Assembly (NCBI GenBank): GCA_946623765.1
Contig: CAMORL010000096.1
Span: forward strand, 1 to 6,165
Source: an uncultured Clostridia bacterium
GTDB lineage: Bacteria; Bacillota_A; Clostridia; Christensenellales; CAG-138
Direction of reading: 5' to 3'
DNA: 6,165 nt
Shown here: positions 1 to 5,064 of the stretch, one piece after another
Numbering within the stretch: the first letter of the stretch is position 1
Layout: each line of letters starts with the position of its first letter
Position numbers and translations under genes: made by a program
The notes under the pieces: generated by a model
The model's database searches: none
What the model saw: the letters and a program-made list of their open reading frames with translations, nothing else
What the model was told of the DNA's origin: nothing

Positions 1-1
1 T

Positions 2-40
2 TCTATATAATAGACACCTCGGCGAGGCAGTTTGTCCATT
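2..40 (-). other. Predicted leader hairpin of a gene beyond the left edge
   Basis: The segment downstream of the leftward promoter can fold on the minus strand. AATGGACA (40-33) pairs with TGTCTATT (16-9), 8 bp including one G.U. Inside it CCTC/GAGG (27-24 with 20-17) closes a short loop, with a 5-base bulge on one side. A smaller interrupted palindrome, TCTAT-ATA-ATAGA, lies at 2-14. No U-tract follows within the window, so it is not a visible terminator. It is most simply read as a structured 5' leader or a protein site; the function is unknown and the structure is by eye only. Confidence 0.35.
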
Positions 41-59
41 CGAAAAATAATATATTTTT

Positions 60-88
60 ATTTTATCAGCATTTCGCTGTGCTGTCAA
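60..88 (-). promoter_or_regulatory. Sigma-A type promoter reading leftward out of the window
   Basis: On the minus strand a perfect -35 TTGACA (88-83) is followed after exactly 17 bases by TAAAAT (65-60), with an AT-rich stretch just downstream. Transcription would start near position 53 and run off the left edge, so its gene is not visible. The -35 lies inside a perfect palindrome (83-96), which suggests control by a repressor or another dimeric regulator. The spacer itself holds a small inverted repeat, CAGC/GCTG (67-79). Confidence 0.75.
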
Positions 89-96
89 CGTTGACA
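83..96. promoter_or_regulatory. 14-bp perfect palindrome overlapping the -35 box, putative operator
   Basis: TGTCAACGTTGACA is a perfect 14-bp palindrome. Its left half contains the complement of the -35 element of the leftward promoter, so a dimeric regulator bound here would occlude RNA polymerase. I do not recognise it as the site of a specific regulator family. No regulator gene for it is visible in the window. Confidence 0.5.
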
Positions 97-163
97 CGCC
101 GTGCCGATCGTTTGCGCGCAGGGGGCGATTCCGCTGCGTCGCCCAAATCTGACTTGCAGTTAC
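97..163. other. Intergenic stretch without recognisable gene
   Basis: This is the GC-rich gap between the LUD terminator and the left promoter region. I see no plausible coding region with a ribosome binding site, no tRNA-like fold and no repeat. A GGGGGCGATT / GTCGCCC near-inverted repeat (121-144) could form a weak hairpin. Confidence 0.4.
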
Positions 164-199
164 AAAAAAGCGGTCTGCAATCATGGAATTGCAAACCGC
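164..199 (-). terminator. Intrinsic terminator of the LUD gene
   Basis: On the minus strand GCGGTTTGCAAT (199-188) pairs with ATTGCAGACCGC (181-170), 12 bp including one G.U, around a 6-base loop. Six T residues (169-164) follow directly. This is the textbook form of a Rho-independent terminator. It lies about 78 bases after the LUD stop codon. Confidence 0.9.
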
Positions 200-277
200 G
201 CTGTTTTCATGGATTGATCGTTGCTCCTCTTGGAAGGCAGCCTCTTCGGAGGTTCCGCGCCCCTTGCAAGCCGGGTT

Positions 278-907
278 TCAGAATCCGAGCGTATCGTTGA
301 CGAGAATGACGTGGATGCGACCTTCGTGACGCGAAAACCGCGTAATCAGAAACTGACAGCAGATCGTATCCGGCGACTTGCAGTTCAGGCAGGAGCCGGT
401 CTTGGAGCACGGGGTGGAGAGCCCGAACCGCTGCGCGTTGATCGGCGCGGCGACGTTGCGCGCGCGTTTCACGGCGGCGTCGATGTCGTTCGCGACCTTA
501 TTCATGCCGACGATGAAGAGCACGTGCTTCGGTCCGTTTGCAATGCAGGAAACGCGGTTGGCGTTGCCGTCGATGTTGACGAGCACGCCGTCCTCGGTTA
601 TGGCGTTTGCGCCGGAAAGGAACCAGTCCGCATCATAGGCAAGAAGCATCGCCTCGCGCGGGTTTTCATATGCGCCGCGGTCGATGAAGTTGTAGTTTCC
701 GTCCTTGACCGCCTCGACGAGACCGATTTCGTGCGCGCTCATTGCGCCGCCCATCGTGACCGAGCTGCCCTCGGGAATCAGGGAAAGCGCGATGCGTTTC
801 GCCTCCTCGCGGTCCTTTGCATAGTAACCCGTCATATTGCGCGATTGAAGTCCCTTTACGATTTTCTGTGCAAGCAGTTCGTTGCGCTTTGTGATATTCG
901 GATCCAT
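278..907 (-). CDS. LUD domain (DUF162, LutC-like) protein
   Basis: A 209-residue stand-alone LUD-domain protein, the family that includes the LutB/LutC lactate-oxidation subunits. It is often annotated 'lactate utilization protein', though the single-domain clostridial members have no proven reaction. Family signatures are visible: VTMGGAMSAHEIG (50-62), a DRGAYENPREA segment (76-86), and SGANAITEDGVLVNIDGNANRV (98-119, split by family convention). IVGMNKV (132-138) is followed by an AAVKRARNVAAPINAQR helix (144-160). The C-terminus carries a cysteine cluster, PCSKTGSCLNCKSPDTICC, with Cys167, 173, 176, 183 and 184; such a cluster could bind metal or an Fe-S cluster (inference). The start at 907 is set by GGAGG (918-914), 6 bases upstream. 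An in-frame ATG at 997 is rejected because it lies upstream of the promoter. Size is normal for the family. The gene is monocistronic with its own promoter and terminator; no lutA or lutB is adjacent. Confidence 0.9.
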   Translation of the reverse strand: MDPNITKRNELLAQKIVKGLQSRNMTGYYAKDREEAKRIALSLIPEGSSVTMGGAMSAHEIGLVEAVKDGNYNFIDRGAYENPREAMLLAYDADWFLSGANAITEDGVLVNIDGNANRVSCIANGPKHVLFIVGMNKVANDIDAAVKRARNVAAPINAQRFGLSTPCSKTGSCLNCKSPDTICCQFLITRFSRHEGRIHVILVNDTLGF

Positions 908-935
908 GGTTGTTCCTCCCGTGTTTTGATACCTG

Positions 936-964
936 ATTATACCGTGAAGACAGGCAAAATGCAA
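936..964 (-). promoter_or_regulatory. Sigma-A promoter of the LUD gene
   Basis: TTGCAT (964-959), a 17-base spacer and a perfect TATAAT (941-936) stand on the minus strand upstream of the LUD gene. The predicted start near 929 gives a leader of only about 22 bases, just enough for the GGAGG ribosome binding site at 918-914. No palindrome or operator is obvious around it. Confidence 0.85.
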
Positions 965-999
965 CGGGCAGATCCCTGCGTTTTGTCGGAACGGCATAT

Positions 1000-1038
1000 A
1001 AAAAAGGAAGCCGGACGGTCGTTAACACCGGTCCGGCT
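1000..1038 (-). terminator. Second intrinsic terminator downstream of degV
   Basis: On the minus strand AGCCGGAC (1038-1031) pairs with GTCCGGCT (1016-1009), an 8-bp GC-rich stem. A further 3-bp ACC/GGT extension is set off by a one-base bulge. After TCC comes a run of six T (1005-1000). It sits about 70 bases below the main degV terminator, so it either acts as a backup or ends an unrecognised small transcript. It also insulates the LUD promoter. Confidence 0.75.
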
Positions 1039-1104
1039 GCGCGATCCCGTATGCGAGAGGCGGAGCCGCCGCCCGGGAATACGAAGCATGCGAGGCAAAA
1101 GCCG
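1039..1104. other. Structured spacer between two tandem terminators
   Basis: These 66 bases hold the self-complementary GGCGGAGCCGCC (1059-1070), flanked by ATCCCG and CGGGAAT, which can pair imperfectly. No promoter, ribosome binding site or open reading frame is apparent. It may be a remnant of a removed gene or an inert spacer. Confidence 0.35.
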
Positions 1105-1142
1105 AAAAAATCGGTCTGCAGAAACGGATTTCTGCAGACCGA
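1105..1142 (-). terminator. Intrinsic terminator of the degV-family gene
   Basis: A perfect 14-bp stem, TCGGTCTGCAGAAA (1142-1129 read on the minus strand) with TTTCTGCAGACCGA (1124-1111), closes on a 4-base loop. Six T residues (1110-1105) follow directly. It begins four bases past the degV stop codon. Confidence 0.92.
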
Positions 1143-1146
1143 AGCG

Positions 1147-2031
1147 TCAGCGTTCCTTGCCGAAGAAATAAACCGCAACCGTGCCGGGACCGGAGTGACA
1201 GCCGATGGTCATGCCGATCATGTAGACCTCAATTTCTCCGTCGATGTGCGGGAAGCGTTCCTCGACCATCTTCTTCACGGTCAGCGCGTCCTCCTCGCAG
1301 TCGGAATGGCTGATGAAACAGCGACCGGCATAGTTCTCGCCGCCGTCCGCAAGCTCCGCCATCTGATCGACGAGCGCGCGGAGCGCGCGCTTCTTGGTGC
1401 GCACGCGGCTGTGGATCGCAAGATGTCCCGCATGATCCATGCGCATGACGGGGCAGATGCCCAAAAGGTTTCCGAACTTGCCGGCGGCAGGGGAGATGCG
1501 TCCGCCGCGCACATAATAGGTCAGCGTCGTGGAGCAGAACAGATGCTGGATGCGAAGACGGTTATTGAGCGCCCAGTCAAAAAGCTCGTCGATCGTCCTG
1601 CCCTCGTCGCGCATGCGCGCAAGCGTTTCCATCTGAAGACCGTAGCCGGACGATGCGCCGCGTGAATCCACGATCAGAAGCTTGCGCTCCGGGAAACGCT
1701 CCTTCAGCACCTCCGCTGCGGAAAGCGCGGACTGGAACGTGCCGGACAGTCCGCTCGAAAGGCAGACGTGCAGGATGTCCTTGTTCTCTTCTTCAAACAG
1801 CTTTGTGAAGTATTCGATGTATTCCTCGGGGTTGATCTGGCTCGTCGCGCTGACCTGCCCCGCACGGATACGGTCATAGAATTCCTTATAGGACATGGTC
1901 TTTCCGAGATCGTCCTTATAGGGAACGCCGTCCATCGAATAATCGTTGCATAGGAGGCGGACGTCCATCGCGTCCAGCTTTTCCTGTGTGACGTCGGCCG
2001 CGGAGCAGCAGCTTAAAATATAATCGTGCAT
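1147..2031 (-). CDS. DegV family protein (FakB-like fatty-acid binding protein)
   Basis: A 294-residue cytosolic protein of the DegV fold; the usual family length is about 280-290. Known members, such as FakB, bind a fatty acid and present it to a FakA kinase, which phosphorylates the acyl group for phospholipid synthesis. Conserved blocks are in order: an N-terminal CCSAADV (8-14, in place of the common DSTAD), ATSQINPEEY (62-71) and CLSSGLSGTFQSA (90-102). These are followed by IVDSRGASSGYG (120-131), LTYYVRGGRIS (170-180) and IGCHSGPGT (276-284, with His279). The Thr-Ser of the second block and the Ser-Gly-rich third block line the lipid carboxylate pocket in known structures. The start at 2031 follows AGGAG (2043-2039) by 7 bases; an upstream ATG at 2049 overlaps that site and is rejected. 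It is monocistronic with its own promoter and terminator; no fakA (DAK-type kinase) is nearby. The bound lipid cannot be told from sequence. Confidence 0.93.
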   Translation of the reverse strand: MHDYILSCCSAADVTQEKLDAMDVRLLCNDYSMDGVPYKDDLGKTMSYKEFYDRIRAGQVSATSQINPEEYIEYFTKLFEEENKDILHVCLSSGLSGTFQSALSAAEVLKERFPERKLLIVDSRGASSGYGLQMETLARMRDEGRTIDELFDWALNNRLRIQHLFCSTTLTYYVRGGRISPAAGKFGNLLGICPVMRMDHAGHLAIHSRVRTKKRALRALVDQMAELADGGENYAGRCFISHSDCEEDALTVKKMVEERFPHIDGEIEVYMIGMTIGCHSGPGTVAVYFFGKER

Positions 2032-2067
2032 AATGATTCTCCTGTTCAAGGCATATTTTCAAATACT

Positions 2068-2096
2068 ACTATAATTACGCGCGTTTGAAAAGGCAA
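2068..2096 (-). promoter_or_regulatory. Sigma-A promoter of the degV-family gene
   Basis: On the minus strand TTGCCT (2096-2091) and TATAGT (2073-2068) are separated by 17 bases, with AT-rich flanks. Initiation near 2061 would give a leader of about 30 bases holding the AGGAG ribosome binding site. It lies below the terminator of the upstream operon, so degV is an independent unit. Confidence 0.75.
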
Positions 2097-2124
2097 TCTA
2101 TTGAATCGATTTTTCACTCTACCC

Positions 2125-2168
2125 GAACAAAGAAACACGGTAGAATCCGTTTTCGGGACTCTACCGTG
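2125..2168 (-). terminator. Intrinsic terminator of the SPFH/zinc-ribbon/TPM operon
   Basis: CACGGTAGA (2168-2160 on the minus strand) pairs perfectly with TCTACCGTG (2144-2136), 9 bp. A short inner CCG/CGG helix sits around an AAAA loop. The tail TTTCTTTGTTC (2135-2125) is U-rich but interrupted. It lies 36 bases beyond the TPM gene stop. Confidence 0.85.
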
Positions 2169-2204
2169 CGTGGAATTGCAGTGTTTATGCGGGTTTTCGG
2201 GCAA

Positions 2205-3875
2205 TCAGAACTTGCCGGAATGTCCGCCGTGCGTGCCGCCGGAGGACGAGGTGTGCGTCGAGCTTCCGCCGTGGAAGCCGCCTCCGCCGCTCGGACGGCT
2301 GCCGCCTCCGCCGGAGCTTGTCGGCTGCACGTGGATCGAACGCGATACGTTCGTGCCGAGCAGCACGTCGCTGTTCTGCGTCAGCGTGAAGGTGGACGGG
2401 ACGAGATATTCGTCCGCGTCGGTGCGGCGCTGTACGCTGACCAGCTGCCGCTTCATGCCGGAAAGCGGAAGGAAGCCGAACAGCAGACCGACGCCCGCGG
2501 CGAGCAGAACGGCAAAGATATTCAGCGGATGCATGATCTTATTGGACCGTGCCGCAAACGCTTCGAACGCGCCGTAGTAATCGCCGGATCTTACGAGCGG
2601 TTCCACTTCGCGCTGCACCTTGTCGAGCCGTCTTCCGGAAAAGCGCGACGCGGCGAGCGGGCCTTTCGCGGTCAGCTTGATTTCGTCCTTGCCCACGCCG
2701 AGCACAAACGCGTTCGATTCCGGCACGCGCTCCGCAAGGAACCGTTCGGCAAACGCGCCGAAATCCGTGTTCGACGGGAAGCAAAGATAATAGATCGCAA
2801 CGCCGTTTTCGTCGACGAAGCGTTCCGCCGCTTCGTTCGCGTTCGCAAGCTGTACGGAATCGAGCGTTCCGTTTTCGGCGTAGACATGATAGCAGTCGTA
2901 CGGCATGCCTTCCCGCGCCATTTTGAGCAGCGTTTCGCATCCGTCCGCATACGCGTCAAAGCCGCCGGCATAGTCGTTGCTGCCGAGATACGACAGGAAC
3001 TTCGGTTCAAGGTATTCCTGAATGCCGTAGTCCGTAAACGCCGTGATGCCGTAACCGCTGGTGCTGACGGCAAAATCGCGGGCTTCCGTCGAAATGAGCA
3101 GCAGAATGCCGTCGCCGTTGACCGTCGTGCCGTTCGCGTCGGGGACAGCGCCGTAGCCGTAGCCGTTGTAGTCAAAGAAATCGTCTGCGTATTCCTCGGC
3201 GGTTTTGAGCCCGAGCCGCGGAACCGTTGCCACGATCACGTCGCATTGATACTCGCTGCCGATCTCCTTGAGACGCTTCGACAGCGCTTCGGCTTCGTCG
3301 GGTTCGAGAACGTTTGCGGCGTCTGCGACCGTCGGCTTGCCGCCGTCGGTTCGCGCAATGGTTGCGGGCACATCCGAGAGCGTCCACGGTTCGGAGGAGG
3401 GAGCGGGAGAAACCGGCGCGCCTTCCGCAAAGTATGCGGCAAGCGCGTCATCCGCGGCGTTGAAATACGCGAGCAGCTTCCGTTCCGGATCGCCCTTCAC
3501 GGCGCGGTACGCATCCATGATCGCACCCTCGCAGACTTCGTCGGGAAGCGCGGCTTCGGCGATCGGTCCGATCTGCAGGAAGTACCGGTAATCCGAATTG
3601 AAGCCGAGCACGAGCGCGTTCTCTTCGACCACGTGTTCCCTTGCAAAGGACATGATGAAGGACGTCAGATCCTCCACGTCGCCGTAATAGAAGTAATAGA
3701 TGCCGACGCCGCGGGCTGCGGCGATTTCCGCGGCGCGGTCGTTGACCGTTTTGATCTCGTCCGCCGTCAGAAGGTTCTCGTCCACGTAGACGTACTGACC
3801 GTCGTCCGCCGCCGCAAACGTCAGCGGCAGGGCAAACAGCAGAACGATGAGAAGCAGGGAAAGAATGCGTTTCAC
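2205..3875 (-). CDS. Secreted, membrane-anchored protein with three TPM-like units (YdjH/YgcG-like)
   Basis: A 556-residue protein. Residues 2-23 are a signal peptide: KR, a hydrophobic core, then AAA before DD. Three TPM-type (Rossmann-like, YgcG/'TPM_phosphatase' family) units follow: about 27-150, 180-325 (the best match, with VLEPDEAEAL, GDGILLLIS and FAVSTSGYGI) and 328-448. Units 1 and 3 align with each other through GVGIYY / GVAIYY and ENALVLG / SNAFVLG. A Pro/Ser linker separates units 1 and 2. A membrane helix (about 453-472) is followed by a tail ending in a Gly/Ser/Thr/His-rich stretch (519-556), a family hallmark. So the TPM units should lie outside the membrane and the tail inside (inference). 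The start is GTG at 3875: GGAGGT (3889-3884) is 8 bases upstream, and GTG overlaps the preceding stop as GTGA, giving translational coupling. The ATG at 3893 lies above this site and is rejected. The B. subtilis YdjH partner is much shorter, with a single TPM domain. Biochemical function is unproven. Confidence 0.87.
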   Translation of the reverse strand: MKRILSLLLIVLLFALPLTFAAADDGQYVYVDENLLTADEIKTVNDRAAEIAAARGVGIYYFYYGDVEDLTSFIMSFAREHVVEENALVLGFNSDYRYFLQIGPIAEAALPDEVCEGAIMDAYRAVKGDPERKLLAYFNAADDALAAYFAEGAPVSPAPSSEPWTLSDVPATIARTDGGKPTVADAANVLEPDEAEALSKRLKEIGSEYQCDVIVATVPRLGLKTAEEYADDFFDYNGYGYGAVPDANGTTVNGDGILLLISTEARDFAVSTSGYGITAFTDYGIQEYLEPKFLSYLGSNDYAGGFDAYADGCETLLKMAREGMPYDCYHVYAENGTLDSVQLANANEAAERFVDENGVAIYYLCFPSNTDFGAFAERFLAERVPESNAFVLGVGKDEIKLTAKGPLAASRFSGRRLDKVQREVEPLVRSGDYYGAFEAFAARSNKIMHPLNIFAVLLAAGVGLLFGFLPLSGMKRQLVSVQRRTDADEYLVPSTFTLTQNSDVLLGTNVSRSIHVQPTSSGGGGSRPSGGGGFHGGSSTHTSSSGGTHGGHSGKF

Positions 3876-4984
3876 AGGCAGCCACCTCCGCATCCGAGAA
3901 AATGTCCGAGCACGACCAGCCCGGCGAGGACCGCCGCGCCGATTCCGCCGTACAGCAGCCAGTATTTCCAGTATTGCTTTTTGGAAAGCGGCAGATCGCC
4001 GACCAGCTTGCCGGTCTGACCGTTCATCGCGAAGGTATAGAGCTTGCCGTTCCATCTGACGTGCAGAAGCCACACGGGCAAAAGCGCGTATTCGCGGAAA
4101 TTGTTGCGCTCCGAAAGCGTCGAGGACTGCATGGCAACGGAAGCGAACCCGCCGGTCGTCGCGTTCAGCCGTTCGGAAACGGTCTGGCGGAACCGCGCTT
4201 TGGCGCGTTCCACGCTGATATCCGCCTCAACGTCGTACCGGTCGGAGAAGTAGCCCGAAAGGTACGCGGTCTGGAAATCGACCGCCTCGTTGAAGTTGAA
4301 CGGCTCGAGGGAATCCATCAGCGCGTCGTCCATTTTTTCCGATCCGTCGACCGGAAGCCGGTTGAAGCGCGCGTCCGCGGCACGGAGCAGCGCGTAGCGT
4401 GAGGTTTCCACGTAGTCGAAACTGCCGTCCGTCCATGCGCGGGACTTTGTTCCGCTGTAGCGCGCGCTTGCGGATACATCGGTCGAGAACAGCCAGAACG
4501 GTACGTAAAGTCCCTTGATCTCCTCGATATTCGATTCGGAACGGAATTCCTTCGGCAGCAGCTTTTTGCCGAACAGATGCTTGCGAAACGCCTCCTGCGC
4601 GGCTTTTTTGTCCAGCTTGAACGGAAGCACCAGATCCGGCTTCCAGTCGCCGGTGAACTGCCGCTTCATGATGACGGTATTATCGCAGAACGGACAGCGT
4701 GCGGAGGCGAGCGTATCGTCGCCGAGCACCTCGCCGCCGCATGCGGCGCAGGTGTAGACGTTGAGCCCGGTGGTTTCGTCCTTTTCCCAGCGATCCGAGT
4801 CCTTCGACCACGAATCGCTCGTTTCGTTCTTGGCGTCTTCCTTCAGGAAGCTGTCGTAATCGATCAGGTCCTGCGGCGAGAACGACGAATCGCAGTACGG
4901 GCAGACGACCTGCTGCGATCCGCTGTCAAACTGCAGAGACGCGCCGCACGCAGGGCATCTGTATTCCAATAACTGTTGCGCCAT
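3872..4984 (-). CDS. Membrane protein with two N-terminal zinc ribbons (YdjG-like, TFIIB-type zinc ribbon)
   Basis: 370 residues. The first zinc ribbon is YRCPACG...VVCPYCD with Cys10, 13, 28 and 31. A polar linker (about 40-75) leads to the second, YTCAACG...ARCPFCD, with Cys79, 82, 97 and 100. A long middle region (about 110-335) has aromatic-rich segments such as GLYVPFWLFS and ALLPVWLLHVRWNGK, typical of this family. There is one membrane helix (about 341-364) and a short CGGGCL tail. Automated annotation often calls such proteins 'TFIIB-type zinc ribbon' or 'primosomal protein N'-like', but no helicase domain is present. The architecture matches B. subtilis YdjG, a partner of PspA at the membrane, so a role in envelope stress is inferred. 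The start at 4984 follows AAGGAG (4998-4993) by 8 bases; an in-frame ATG at 5029 has no ribosome binding site and lies in the intergenic hairpin region. The 3' end encodes the ribosome binding site of the TPM gene. Confidence 0.88.
   Translation of the reverse strand: MAQQLLEYRCPACGASLQFDSGSQQVVCPYCDSSFSPQDLIDYDSFLKEDAKNETSDSWSKDSDRWEKDETTGLNVYTCAACGGEVLGDDTLASARCPFCDNTVIMKRQFTGDWKPDLVLPFKLDKKAAQEAFRKHLFGKKLLPKEFRSESNIEEIKGLYVPFWLFSTDVSASARYSGTKSRAWTDGSFDYVETSRYALLRAADARFNRLPVDGSEKMDDALMDSLEPFNFNEAVDFQTAYLSGYFSDRYDVEADISVERAKARFRQTVSERLNATTGGFASVAMQSSTLSERNNFREYALLPVWLLHVRWNGKLYTFAMNGQTGKLVGDLPLSKKQYWKYWLLYGGIGAAVLAGLVVLGHFLGCGGGCL
3884..3889 (-). promoter_or_regulatory. Ribosome binding site that fixes the GTG start of the TPM gene
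   Basis: GGAGGT lies 8 bases upstream of GTG at 3875, within the last codons of the zinc-ribbon gene, where it encodes part of the CGGGCL tail. It decides between the GTG start and the ATG at 3893, and it places the start right at the signal peptide. Confidence 0.85.
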
Positions 4985-5012
4985 CTTGGTTTCTCCTTTG
5001 AGTAAAGATGGA

Positions 5013-5043
5013 CGAAGGGTGCGGAGCACCTCCGCGCCCTTCG
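5013..5043 (-). other. Intergenic mRNA hairpin between the SPFH and zinc-ribbon genes
   Basis: CGAAGGG/CCCTTCG (5043-5037 with 5019-5013) and GCGGAG/CTCCGC (5035-5030 with 5026-5021) form a 13-bp stem with one C-A mismatch and a 3-base loop on the minus strand. The bases after it (GTCCATCTTTAC) lack a proper U-run, so it is not a standard terminator. It sits 21 bases past the SPFH stop and could stabilise or process the mRNA, or attenuate read-through weakly. Without it the 80-base gap holds only the next ribosome binding site. Confidence 0.55.
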
Positions 5044-5064
5044 ATACGGGGTGTCAGTATTTTG

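Noticed and set aside
1..15. Plus-strand TATAAT at 6-11 as a promoter
   Set aside because: Its -35 would be outside the window and there is no plus-strand gene; the AT-rich bases fit the leader of the leftward transcript.
908..997. Upstream ATG extending the LUD protein by 30 residues
   Set aside because: The extension would lie above the TATAAT promoter and its transcription start, while GGAGG stands directly before the ATG at 907.
221..1171. Plus-strand open frame of 316 codons opposite LUD
   Set aside because: It runs through the LUD promoter and a terminator, shows no recognisable family, and mirrors a clear LUD gene.
2085..4019. Long plus-strand open frame of 644 codons opposite the TPM gene
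   Set aside because: It is Arg/Ala/Val-rich without domains or a ribosome binding site. It is a shadow of the minus-strand gene, whose product has a signal peptide, TPM units and a membrane helix.
3876..4073. Longer N-terminus of the TPM protein from ATG at 3893 or 4073
   Set aside because: The added residues are Arg-rich, overlap the zinc-ribbon gene and would bury the signal peptide. The ribosome binding site points to GTG at 3875.
5013..5043. Intergenic hairpin as a Rho-independent terminator
   Set aside because: No U-tract follows the stem on the minus strand, and the next gene has no promoter of its own that I can see.
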